A DNA stretch of 64,000 nucleotides from the NCBI GenBank assembly GCA_030682835.1, contig JAUXNG010000081.1, positions 1-64,000 on the forward strand, read 5' to 3'. The notes beneath the pieces were generated by a model, which worked only from the letters and a program-made list of their open reading frames with translations, did no database searches and was not told the DNA's origin. Within the stretch, counting starts at the first letter, position 1; every line of letters begins with the position of its first letter. A program made the position numbers and the translations under genes. The DNA comes from Hydrogenophaga sp. (lineage in GTDB: Bacteria; Pseudomonadota; Gammaproteobacteria; Burkholderiales; Burkholderiaceae_C). Of the stretch, positions 1-7,107 are shown piece by piece.

Positions 1-2
1 GG

Positions 3-134
3 CGGTCACGATGACCGAAATGATCGGTCACGTTGCCGAAACGGCCGGTCACGATGAACCGACAACGGAGTCGGTCACGATGGGCCGAAATCCTCGGTCA
101 CGATACCGAAACCAGCGGTCACGTTGGTCCGAAA
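3..134. repeat. Six degenerate ~22-bp direct repeats, probable IS end
   Basis: The 8-mer CGGTCACG starts at 3, 25, 46, 72, 95 and 116. Each copy is followed by AT or TT and, in five of six copies, by CCGAAA a few bases later, so the unit is roughly CGGTCACGwT-n-CCGAAA spaced 21-26 bp. Arrays of short repeats like this occur just inside the ends of IS21-family elements, where they are thought to be transposase-binding sites. Read on the minus strand, the boundary at about 140 starts with TG as IS21-type ends do. The IS assignment is inference, since no transposase is in the window. Confidence 0.45.
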
Positions 135-140
135 TACCCA

Positions 141-408
141 CTTGGCCTTCGCTCGACGCGTGCGCAATCGCGTGCGTCTTCGGGAGTCCGAAAACCCGGG
201 CGGAGTAGGGACGCTGTCGCACGTGCCCGCCCAAGTTGCGCACGAGTTGCGGCGGTGCGTAGATCCAGCCTTGTTCCAATTGGTCGCCGCCTTCGACGTT
301 GGCAATGGTCAGTGCAAGGTCAGCGAGCTGACAAACGGTGATTGGTCCCGAGGAAATATTGAGCGGCTCAGGGAAATAGCCGAATTCGAGTCGATGAAGC
401 GTCGGCAT
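141..408 (-). pseudogene. Truncated partner gene of the nuclease-NTPase
   Basis: An ATG at 408 lies 8 bp after the stop of the large nuclease-NTPase gene, in the same direction, so the two look like an operon. About 89 codons of normal-looking protein follow (starting MPTLHRLEFGYFPEPLNISS). The frame then runs into the repeat array at 134-3, where the translation becomes arginine-rich and repetitive. The 3' part of the gene was therefore probably removed or separated by insertion of the element ending near 140. I do not recognise the family. Function unknown; it may have been the second subunit of the neighbouring system. Confidence 0.5.
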
Positions 409-416
409 GGCTTGGG

Positions 417-2810
417 TCAACGCGTGTCGCCGTCTTGGCCGTTGACTGGTGCTCGAAGGGCAGCGCTGAGTGCTGGAAGTACGCGGTCTTTGATCGTCGC
501 GTCGGCCCAATCGGAAAGGTCAGGTATGTTGCGTAGCCGCACTGTGCGCAGCGCAATCGTCAAGCGATGCAGAAGTGGCAGAGACCGGTTGTCGATCGCA
601 GCGTCCACCCAGTCGTCTGCGTGCGTCCACGGACGCGACAGCAGATCGGCCATTGCCTGCGTCGTCGCCTCGATGGGACCTTGATCTTGGCAGAGGACTC
701 GACCGTGATCGCCGAGATCGTGTTCGAGGTGGCCCAGTCCTTCCTCGTTCGCGCGCAGCAAGGGGAATTGGCACTGGCCGATGTTCAGAAGAACCCAAGC
801 GTCCATGCGCTGGCTGTCGTCGTCAACCACCGCCGTGGGAAGCCTGGCAAATTGCCCGAGGATCATCCATGCTGTCGTGTTGCCGTACGTCCGCGAGCGC
901 TCCGCTCCAAGATCTGCCGGCTCGCCTCGGACTTCGCCGTGGCGGTTCGAACGCCAGACCTTCCCACCTTCTATCTTCAAGTGAATCAGCCGACCGTCTG
1001 GCGCTGCCATCGCGATCAGTGCGTTTTCCATTAGATTTTCCGTGGGCTCGATGGCGAGAAGGCCATCGATGATTCCCGAGCTGAATCCGCCCGTCCTTTC
1101 CGCGATGCTGCGAATCGCCTGCGCGCCGACCAAATCCCCGAGATAGACCGCTGCCAAACGGTCGCCGAGCCAGGTGCCGGCTTCCTGTGGGTTGACTTGG
1201 GCGCGTCGTGCGAGCTCGTCACCGGCGGCGTCAGCAAGCTCAACGAGGAAGGCGGCAGGAACGGTCGGCACTACGACGTCTTCGCCACCTGCGTGACGGT
1301 AGGTGCGTACGGCACCTGTCGATTTGAGTTCGGCTACCGCATCGCGAGCTTCGCCGGAAAGCGCGTCCTGTCGCACGACGAAGCCATTCGCTGCCGCCAA
1401 GGCGAGTTCGGCAGAACGGGCGCCTGCATCGGCGAGAGTGCAGCGGGCGAGCACCCGGTACCCGCGCAGCAGTTCCGCTTGGCCCGCATAGCTCAGGCGC
1501 GCCGCATTTACGAGTTCGAGGCCAAGCGCCGGAGGAAGAAGCAAGCTGCGGCTTGGGTCTTGATGTCGTGGGTCACGTGCGGCGGCGTCATAGATCGTGC
1601 GCAGTACCCATGGTGTACGGTAGTCCTCCGCATACTCGGCGCCTTGCTGGAAGTGAATTTTGTGATTGGCGAGGGTGCGCTGCGCTGTTTGAAACTCATC
1701 CAGCCCCAAAGGACCGATCTCGATCACTTCTGCTTGGGTTCCCAACGCCGTCGGCGTGCGGCCGTTTGGAGCCCTGGTCAGCCGTTCCGCACGATCGGTG
1801 GTGAGAATGACGTTGAGTTTTTTGCCAGGGCGCAGGCTCGCCAACTCATCCAGGTCCGTGGCCATCGGTGTGTCGGGCTCCACGTCGTCGATGGCGAGCA
1901 CGAGGGCGGGCCCCGCCAACCCGCTAGACATCCGCCGCAGCCACTGGCGGGCGTCGTTGGCGGTGAGGTTCCACTCAAGCTCGGCGGCGAACAGGTTGGC
2001 CAACGATTGGAACAGGCCAGGCCCCGATCCCCTGAGCATCAAGACGGCCAAGTCTTCACTGTCTTGAGTGCGCAAAGCGAGCTCTCGCAGGCAGCTACTC
2101 TTGCCGCTCTGCGCTGCGCCTTCGACAACTGTAAAACTCGTGCCGGCCTGCGCTGACTTGATTGCGGTATAGGTCGCGCGGCGAGGAAACAGCAGAAGCT
2201 CGGCGAAGGCCCGATCAGATTGGCCGGGCAGGTCAGTCATTTCGGCCAGTACCCTGGTCGTGGCGGAGCGCGCGATCGCAGTCCATACGCCGGTTTCCCG
2301 CCCCATCAACGCTTCAGTCGCCCATCGCATATCTGCCGCTGCCAGTTTGGCCGCGTTGGCCAGCAGACGCGCTACGGTGTGAGCCGCATCCTTCTCGCCG
2401 GACCAAAGCTGTCCCGTGTTGGCGTCGTAGACGCGGGTCTCGCGTCCATTCGTGACGACGACCAGCGGCGGTCGTGGAGTCAGCTGGTTCGCGTAGCTTT
2501 GCGCTTGCTCATAGTCCGCGTACGTGAGCGATAGGTCCTCGCGCTTTATCTCCACGACCGCAAGCGGTCGGTCACCGTGAAAGATCAGCACGTCGGCGCG
2601 TCCGCTCTTCACCCATTGCGCGGCGCTGTCAAATTCGTGCGTGTCGTGCCCGAGGCGCACGGTGAATCGGCGCTGTTCGGTTATTTGATCGCGCGGGATG
2701 TTCGGGAACGCAGTAGACAATGCGGCGGCCAATCGGCTTTCCAGTTCGGCCTCAGGTCGAACGGTCGACGAGGGCGCTGGAACTTTCGGGGCGTCGGGAG
2801 CACGAGTCAT
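417..2810 (-). CDS. PD-(D/E)XK nuclease fused to a P-loop NTPase (putative defence protein)
   Basis: 797 residues. The N-terminus (about 25-135) resembles the HsdR-type restriction nuclease domain: D73 in ADVLIF, E87 and K89 in VEIKRE, and a Q-rich helix with Y106 give the PD-(D/E)XK set. A P-loop NTPase follows, with Walker A GAAQSGKS at 231-238 and Walker B LVLAIDD ending at D308-D309. The remaining ~400 residues are helical and unrecognised. No SF2 helicase motifs are seen, so it is not a classical HsdR subunit; a STAND-like switch with a nuclease effector fits better. It is third in line after AbiE and an Abi_C-like gene, with a truncated gene downstream. Anti-phage function is inferred from architecture and context. 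Confidence 0.75.
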   Translation of the reverse strand: MTRAPDAPKVPAPSSTVRPEAELESRLAAALSTAFPNIPRDQITEQRRFTVRLGHDTHEFDSAAQWVKSGRADVLIFHGDRPLAVVEIKREDLSLTYADYEQAQSYANQLTPRPPLVVVTNGRETRVYDANTGQLWSGEKDAAHTVARLLANAAKLAAADMRWATEALMGRETGVWTAIARSATTRVLAEMTDLPGQSDRAFAELLLFPRRATYTAIKSAQAGTSFTVVEGAAQSGKSSCLRELALRTQDSEDLAVLMLRGSGPGLFQSLANLFAAELEWNLTANDARQWLRRMSSGLAGPALVLAIDDVEPDTPMATDLDELASLRPGKKLNVILTTDRAERLTRAPNGRTPTALGTQAEVIEIGPLGLDEFQTAQRTLANHKIHFQQGAEYAEDYRTPWVLRTIYDAAARDPRHQDPSRSLLLPPALGLELVNAARLSYAGQAELLRGYRVLARCTLADAGARSAELALAAANGFVVRQDALSGEARDAVAELKSTGAVRTYRHAGGEDVVVPTVPAAFLVELADAAGDELARRAQVNPQEAGTWLGDRLAAVYLGDLVGAQAIRSIAERTGGFSSGIIDGLLAIEPTENLMENALIAMAAPDGRLIHLKIEGGKVWRSNRHGEVRGEPADLGAERSRTYGNTTAWMILGQFARLPTAVVDDDSQRMDAWVLLNIGQCQFPLLRANEEGLGHLEHDLGDHGRVLCQDQGPIEATTQAMADLLSRPWTHADDWVDAAIDNRSLPLLHRLTIALRTVRLRNIPDLSDWADATIKDRVLPALSAALRAPVNGQDGDTR

Positions 2811-2839
2811 TGATATGACCTCTCTTCGTTTATTGATTG

Positions 2840-2855
2840 TTTACTTCACAGTAAA
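2840..2855. promoter_or_regulatory. Perfect palindrome, candidate operator
   Basis: TTTACTTCACAGTAAA has perfect 6-bp arms around a 4-bp centre. It lies in the 66-bp AT-rich gap between the Abi_C-like gene and the nuclease-NTPase gene, about 30 bp upstream of the latter's start. Position and symmetry suggest a repressor site controlling the nuclease-NTPase separately from the AbiE genes. No convincing -10 element could be fixed. Confidence 0.35.
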
Positions 2856-2876
2856 TTTGACAGTTTTCTGAACAAC

Positions 2877-3698
2877 CTAGAACGCCGCATCGTCCGCGAA
2901 GCCTGCAGTCGTTTGGGATGAAGTCGCTGGCTTCGCCCTGGCCTCGAGCGATTTGATGAAACGCACCGAGCTGGCCACATGGTTGAAGATGAGTAGACTT
3001 TCCTCGTAGTTGAGGATCGGGTTGTCGTGCGCCAGACTCTTGTTGTTGCGCACGTCGTTGAAGGCCTCCAGCACGGAGATGCTGGACTTCAGGATGCGCT
3101 CAGTCATCAGCGATTCAAGCATCCCGACGTCTCGCAAGCGCTTCACGTACTCGCCGAGGATGCTGTGCAGCGCCTTGTCGCGATTGATCTCGACACCGCG
3201 ATGCGCGCACACGGTGCGCAGGTACTTGATGACGAAGGTGTGCAGGCGGTCCAGGGCAGCTTCGGGCTGGTTCTTTTCGATCGCTTCGCGCACGTGCTGC
3301 GCCACTGTCTCGAAATCGCGCTCGTCGGCCGTGGCCGTGAGGGCGTCCAGCTCGGCCACCGGTGTGTCATTCAGCATGCGCGCTGCGATCTTCCAGCAGT
3401 CATCGGTGAGGTCGGTCAATTCCGCTTCATTTGCCAGGCATTCTTCGGCCTGGCCGTACTGGATCAGTGCTTGGATGACTTTGCCGACCAAGTGATTGCC
3501 CTCGACCGCCCAGAAGCCGCGCAGACGGTTAGCCTTTGAGGTCCCGCGTTCGCGGTAGATTGCTGCATCGATGTCGCGGCGCGTGTGCTCTTCAAAAAAT
3601 TCACTGAAGGTCCGGTCCGAGAAGTCGAGAACATAGCCGCCGCCCATTCGGAACAGCCGCTCTAGTTTGCGCCGTTCAATGGACGATAGATCAGCCAT
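2877..3698 (-). CDS. Abortive-infection protein with Abi_C/HEPN-like C-terminus
   Basis: 273 residues. The C-terminal half (about 150-265) resembles the Abi_C abortive-infection family. It contains R217-N-N-K-S-L-A-H224, which fits the R-x(4-6)-H motif of HEPN ribonucleases. The N-terminal part (about 18-65: GGYVLDFSDRTF, then SKANRLRGFW) is a small domain often found ahead of such C-termini. HEPN proteins generally cut RNA when triggered by infection, so a host-shutdown role is likely. The gene starts 51 bp after the abiEii stop on the same strand and probably shares its transcript. Family level is fairly secure; the trigger and target are unknown. Confidence 0.7.
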   Translation of the reverse strand: MADLSSIERRKLERLFRMGGGYVLDFSDRTFSEFFEEHTRRDIDAAIYRERGTSKANRLRGFWAVEGNHLVGKVIQALIQYGQAEECLANEAELTDLTDDCWKIAARMLNDTPVAELDALTATADERDFETVAQHVREAIEKNQPEAALDRLHTFVIKYLRTVCAHRGVEINRDKALHSILGEYVKRLRDVGMLESLMTERILKSSISVLEAFNDVRNNKSLAHDNPILNYEESLLIFNHVASSVRFIKSLEARAKPATSSQTTAGFADDAAF

Positions 3699-3749
3699 GT
3701 TGCGTCCACCGCAGTTCGATGCGATCCAGGGGGCCCAGTTGTCCAGGCC

Positions 3750-4760
3750 TCATGCCCCATTCGCCTTCTCTTGAATGGTTTGGCAGTGCTGGAGAAGAGC
3801 GTCGAATGACTCGACCTCTTCAAGGAACAAGCCATCGTCAACCATGTGCTTGTAGTCGGCGGCTAACTTGGCCAAGGCGCCGTCGTCGGGAACGAGGCGA
3901 AGACCGCCCGCGACTGCGGCGTGGTAGTCGATCAGTCCACCATCCAGGTTCTTCTCCGCGAAGAAGATGCTCTTGTGATCTGCCACCGCGTACGCCAGCG
4001 CCTTGTCCGCAATCGCCGAGTCGGCAAAGCCGGCGGCGTCCAGCCGCGTTACGTCGTGCCAATGGCGAGCGAACCTATCCCCGCCTCGAAAGGCACCTTG
4101 CTCGCAGAAGACGTGAATCGCAGTGGCTTTTTCCCAGAAGGTCCGCTCGGCACGCATCACCTGTGGCGTCGCTTCGGGAAACTCAACGCCCCGCACGTGT
4201 GCGGCTGCATCGCAGTGAACGGAGCGCAGTTCGCAAGGCTCGCCGGTGGATCGCGCGCCAAATTCGAGCATGACTGCCGATGGGACATAACCCGTTCCCG
4301 AGGCCAAGGGCGTGTAGTCAATGAACACCTTGTCGCCTTCGGCCCGGCCCGTCGCTGGCAGGCCATGCTGCCCCAGGTCCTGCTGGAGCCGCGGAACGAC
4401 ATCGGTGGTCACCCATTCAGCCAAGCGGGCGCGGATCTCTTTGCTCCACTTCTTCTCCTGGCTCTTGCTGGCCGGGAGCGGCACACCTGCATCGCCGATC
4501 AGATCAGCGGCGATGGCGCGGATGTCGTAGGTGAGATCCACGTCCTCCGAGAATCGCTGGATGACGCCATAGACCTTTGACAAGGAGGTGCCACCCTTGA
4601 AGACAAGATGGGGCGCATAGGGTGCGGCAAAAAGATGCCGCAGGGACCACACCACCCACACGTCCTTTTCCAGCAGGTGGGGAGGGCGCCCAGACACGTC
4701 GGCGGCCTGGACAAGAGCCTCCAGGCGTTCGTCGGCAGAGAGCTCGAAGAACTCAGCCAT
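3750..4760 (-). CDS. abiEii: AbiEii-type nucleotidyltransferase toxin
   Basis: 336 residues, typical for AbiEii/DUF1814 toxins. Visible motifs are the EKDVWV segment (31-36), the nucleotidyltransferase signature KGGTSLSK at 55-62 with SEDVDL at 71-76 (D73 and D75 as metal ligands), and the downstream ERTFWEKA helix with its conserved lysine. AbiE toxins transfer nucleotides to RNA (tRNA for the MenT-type relatives) and arrest growth when the antitoxin is lost. The start at 4760 overlaps the end of the upstream antitoxin gene by 8 bp, so the pair is translationally coupled. It acts in phage abortive infection and can also stabilise mobile DNA, which suits its place in an ICE. Confidence 0.9.
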   Translation of the reverse strand: MAEFFELSADERLEALVQAADVSGRPPHLLEKDVWVVWSLRHLFAAPYAPHLVFKGGTSLSKVYGVIQRFSEDVDLTYDIRAIAADLIGDAGVPLPASKSQEKKWSKEIRARLAEWVTTDVVPRLQQDLGQHGLPATGRAEGDKVFIDYTPLASGTGYVPSAVMLEFGARSTGEPCELRSVHCDAAAHVRGVEFPEATPQVMRAERTFWEKATAIHVFCEQGAFRGGDRFARHWHDVTRLDAAGFADSAIADKALAYAVADHKSIFFAEKNLDGGLIDYHAAVAGGLRLVPDDGALAKLAADYKHMVDDGLFLEEVESFDALLQHCQTIQEKANGA

Positions 4761-5349
4761 GCGATACCAGCGCGCTCACCTCTTGCGCCATCCAGGTCGG
4801 CAGGCGCGCGCGTGCCGACGCCACCTCCTTCATCTCGGCCGGCGGCAGTTTGGTGCGCAACTCCCGCAACGCAGCGCCGGCCTTTTCGGGCCCCAACCAT
4901 GCCAGCGCTCGCACCACATCGCCGGCTGCTCGGCCAGGAAAGATCAGCTGCCACACCGGCGCATGCCGTAACTCCACGGTCTGGGCGCCAAGCTTCAAGC
5001 GGCGGCTGGGGCCGGACGTCAAATAGACGGACCGCATCGGCACCTGAGTCGTGAGCCCGAGTACGTTGGCTGCAGACGCGCCATGCGACACGATGGTTTC
5101 CCCGCGCTGACTGGCCAGACCCTCGACCATCTTGGCGGTCGAGGGCGCACGGGAGCCGAACCGGCTTTCGACCGGCAGGACATAGATGCCGCGGCCCGCG
5201 CGCAGCAAGGCGCCCCGCTGCACAAGCCGAGACAGAACCTGATCCACGGCGGCACGGCTCCCTAGGTGCAGCAGTTCCTTTGCGACCAAGGGCGTGCCTT
5301 CCGGCAACCCGGCGGCGTGCTCTAGAACTTGTTTGGCGAGGGTCTGCAT
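4753..5349 (-). CDS. abiEi: AbiEi-like antitoxin (DUF6088-type transcriptional regulator)
   Basis: 198 residues. The first ~85 form a winged-helix region: a helical stretch around AAVDQVLSRLVQRGALLR, then a wing with GRGIYVLPV. The rest matches the C-terminal domain of AbiEi/DUF6088 antitoxins, with the conserved SHGASAANVLGL segment. The family neutralises AbiEii and represses its own promoter by binding inverted repeats. The gene is first in a minus-strand defence operon, its 3' end overlaps the toxin start by 8 bp, and it diverges from the ACP operon across a ~190-bp gap. Confidence 0.85.
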   Translation of the reverse strand: MQTLAKQVLEHAAGLPEGTPLVAKELLHLGSRAAVDQVLSRLVQRGALLRAGRGIYVLPVESRFGSRAPSTAKMVEGLASQRGETIVSHGASAANVLGLTTQVPMRSVYLTSGPSRRLKLGAQTVELRHAPVWQLIFPGRAAGDVVRALAWLGPEKAGAALRELRTKLPPAEMKEVASARARLPTWMAQEVSALVSHG

Positions 5350-5373
5350 GACGGTAACTCTTTAAGTGGTAGA

Positions 5374-5405
5374 AGTATGACGTAATTTCTGACACTTTTC
5401 AAGTG
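5374..5405 (-). promoter_or_regulatory. Candidate abiE promoter overlapped by an inverted repeat
   Basis: On the minus strand a -35-like TTGAAA (5397-5402) and a -10-like CATACT (5374-5379) are separated by 17 bp, 25 bp upstream of the antitoxin start. A perfect palindrome, CACTT-TTC-AAGTG (5393-5405), overlaps the -35. A related TTAAGTG occurs nearer the gene. AbiEi antitoxins are known to repress their own operons at inverted repeats, so this is a plausible operator. Confidence 0.4.
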
Positions 5406-5495
5406 CCTGCCGCCAGCGCGCGTCGCCGCGCACCGCTACTGACGGCGAACTCCATCGCAATCTCCACGGTGCACTTGCGGGGATCCAAAAGTCTT

Positions 5496-5512
5496 GGTAA
5501 GCTATTCTTACC
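5496..5512. promoter_or_regulatory. Palindromic operator candidate for the ACP operon
   Basis: GGTAAGCTATTCTTACC has perfect 6-bp arms around a 5-bp centre and lies 28 bp upstream of the chosen start of the first gene. An XRE repressor is the second gene of the operon, and this class commonly binds short palindromes over its own promoter. The loop contains TATTCT, which could be a -10, but no good -35 could be matched. The role as the XRE site is inference. Confidence 0.45.
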
Positions 5513-5540
5513 GGCCGTAATGGCCCACATGGAGGTCCAA

Positions 5541-5855
5541 ATGGATGCCGCTTTGATTCAGACGACCCTGGTGGAAGTGCTGCAGAACATACAGGCCACG
5601 AGCGAGCTTGAGTGCCCACCCCTTGCCGGCGCGACGAAACCTATCGAAGACTTGCCGAAGTTCGACAGCAAGATTTGGCCCGTCGCCATTGGCATGCTGG
5701 GCGCAAAGCTCGGGATCAGCATCGCCAATGATGTGAACATCTTCCGGCAAGACGATTCCTGCATTGCGCTGACGATCGACGAGATCGTGGCCAAGGTCGT
5801 TGCACTGGTAGAAGCTCAGGCCGTGGTTGAACCCAAGCAGGCGAACGCGCAATGA
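5541..5855 (+). CDS. Acyl-carrier-protein-like protein
   Basis: 104 residues, acidic and helical, with the size and layout of an acyl carrier protein. After a first helix (about 3-20) come a loop with PIEDL, then F41-D42-S43 followed by a hydrophobic helix (KIWPVAIGMLGAKLGI), and a last helix (about 78-93). S43 sits where ACPs carry the 4'-phosphopantetheine arm (canonical DSL), though the motif is diverged to FDSK. The start at 5541 is preferred because GGAGG (5531-5535) precedes it by 5 bp; in-frame ATGs at 5520 and 5529 lack this. The stop overlaps the XRE start (ATGA). The operon ends with a holo-ACP synthase, which strongly supports the carrier assignment. Confidence 0.65.
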   Translation: MDAALIQTTLVEVLQNIQATSELECPPLAGATKPIEDLPKFDSKIWPVAIGMLGAKLGISIANDVNIFRQDDSCIALTIDEIVAKVVALVEAQAVVEPKQANAQ

Positions 5856-6220
5856 CGGACGGCCCGGATTCCCACCGCTCGGCGCTCGCCGAACGCCTGC
5901 GAGAGGCCAGAAAGGCCGCAGGTCTGTCGCAAGGCCAGGTGGCCAAGTTGCTGCAGATGCATCGGCCGACGGTTTCTGAGATCGAGGCAGGCAATCGCCG
6001 TGTTTCTGCAGAAGAACTGACGAAATTTGCGGAGACATACGATGTCACCGTTTCATGGCTACTCGGCGAAACAGCCGAACAGCTTGAAATGAATGATCCG
6101 CGACTTCAGCTTGCCGCGCGCGAACTGAGCAAGCTGAAACCCGACGACCTGGATCGACTGCTGCGGTTGCTGGCGTCGATGCGTAGCTCGGACGCCGAAG
6201 AGGGGGGGGAGAGCAAATGA
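5852..6220 (+). CDS. XRE-family transcriptional regulator
   Basis: 122 residues with a clear helix-turn-helix at about 14-70 (AERLREARKAAGLSQGQVAK, then RPTVSEIEAGNRRV), ending in a short helical tail. The gene overlaps the ACP-like gene by ATGA and the following metallopeptidase by ATGA. An XRE repressor directly before an ImmA/IrrE peptidase is the classical arrangement in which the peptidase cuts the repressor under stress or on a mobile-element signal, as with ImmR-ImmA of ICEBs1. The palindrome at 5496-5512 is its likely target. Confidence 0.9.
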   Translation: MTDGPDSHRSALAERLREARKAAGLSQGQVAKLLQMHRPTVSEIEAGNRRVSAEELTKFAETYDVTVSWLLGETAEQLEMNDPRLQLAARELSKLKPDDLDRLLRLLASMRSSDAEEGGESK

Positions 6221-7107
6221 GTGCTCAGCTCTCGAACACGTCGGCCGCGGGGCGAAAAGCCCTGGTGATGCAAGGCATGCAGGCGTCAATCACCGCGCGC
6301 GTGAAGGCGGGCGTGGATCTCAAGAGTCCCGCCTGTATATATGGCTTGTGCGAGGCGCACAACGTGGCAGTCCGCTTCAACGATATCAATATGGAGGGCA
6401 TGTACGACCGGACGCCGAAGCCGCGCATCCATGTCTCTGTGCTCAGGCCATTGGCGAGACGAACTTTCACCTGCGCGCACGAACTGGGGCATCACGTCTT
6501 CGGGCACGGCTCGACCATCGACGAGTTGCGGGAAGATCAGGCCAATAGCACCGATCGCCCTCCAAACGAAATTCTGGCAGATGCTTTCGCGGCATTCGTC
6601 TTGATGCCGACGCTTGGCCTGCGGGAGGCTTTTGCGAAGCGCGGCCTGGATCCGAACCGTGCAACGGCCTTCGACATGTACGCCATCGCCTGCAACTTCG
6701 GTGTCGGGCAAGCGACTCTGGTGAACCACCTTGCCTACGGCATCAACATGATCAACCAGCTGCAGCGTGATCGCCTGGGGCGGATAACGCCAAAGATGAT
6801 CCGCACGGAACTGCTGGGCGAGGTCGTTTCCGTGCCACTCACGGTAGCGGATCAGCACTGGAGTTCACCAACGCTCGATATTGAGCAGGACGCGCTGCTG
6901 CTCCTTCCAGCGGGTGTCGTCGTGGACGTCTCAATGCTTGCGCCCGAGCGCGAGCTGGCTGCCGGGCGACTCTTTCGCGCTGCAAAGTGTGGCATCACGC
7001 GAGTGGCAATACCCGGCACACCGTGGGCGACCTATGTCCGCATCGCTCGGCGCCAGTACGTCGGTCTGGCTCGATTTCGTCACCTTGAGGAGACTGCAGA
7101 TGACTAA
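6217..7107 (+). CDS. ImmA/IrrE-family metallo-endopeptidase
   Basis: 296 residues. The zinc motif HELGH (88-92) sits in TCAHELGHHVFGHG, and the third ligand is probably E118 in NEILADAFAAFVLMP, as expected for ImmA/IrrE/COG2856 proteins. The C-terminal ~130 residues form an extra domain of unknown function, possibly a signal sensor. It is predicted to cleave the XRE repressor encoded just upstream and so switch on the operon. The start overlaps the XRE stop (ATGA) behind a strong purine-rich ribosome-binding stretch. The stop overlaps the next gene by 8 bp. Confidence 0.88.
   Translation: MSAQLSNTSAAGRKALVMQGMQASITARVKAGVDLKSPACIYGLCEAHNVAVRFNDINMEGMYDRTPKPRIHVSVLRPLARRTFTCAHELGHHVFGHGSTIDELREDQANSTDRPPNEILADAFAAFVLMPTLGLREAFAKRGLDPNRATAFDMYAIACNFGVGQATLVNHLAYGINMINQLQRDRLGRITPKMIRTELLGEVVSVPLTVADQHWSSPTLDIEQDALLLLPAGVVVDVSMLAPERELAAGRLFRAAKCGITRVAIPGTPWATYVRIARRQYVGLARFRHLEETADD

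Noticed and set aside
3..134. CRISPR-like array
   Set aside because: The repeats are degenerate, only ~15 conserved bases with 6-10-bp gaps, and there are no cas genes. They fit an IS end better.
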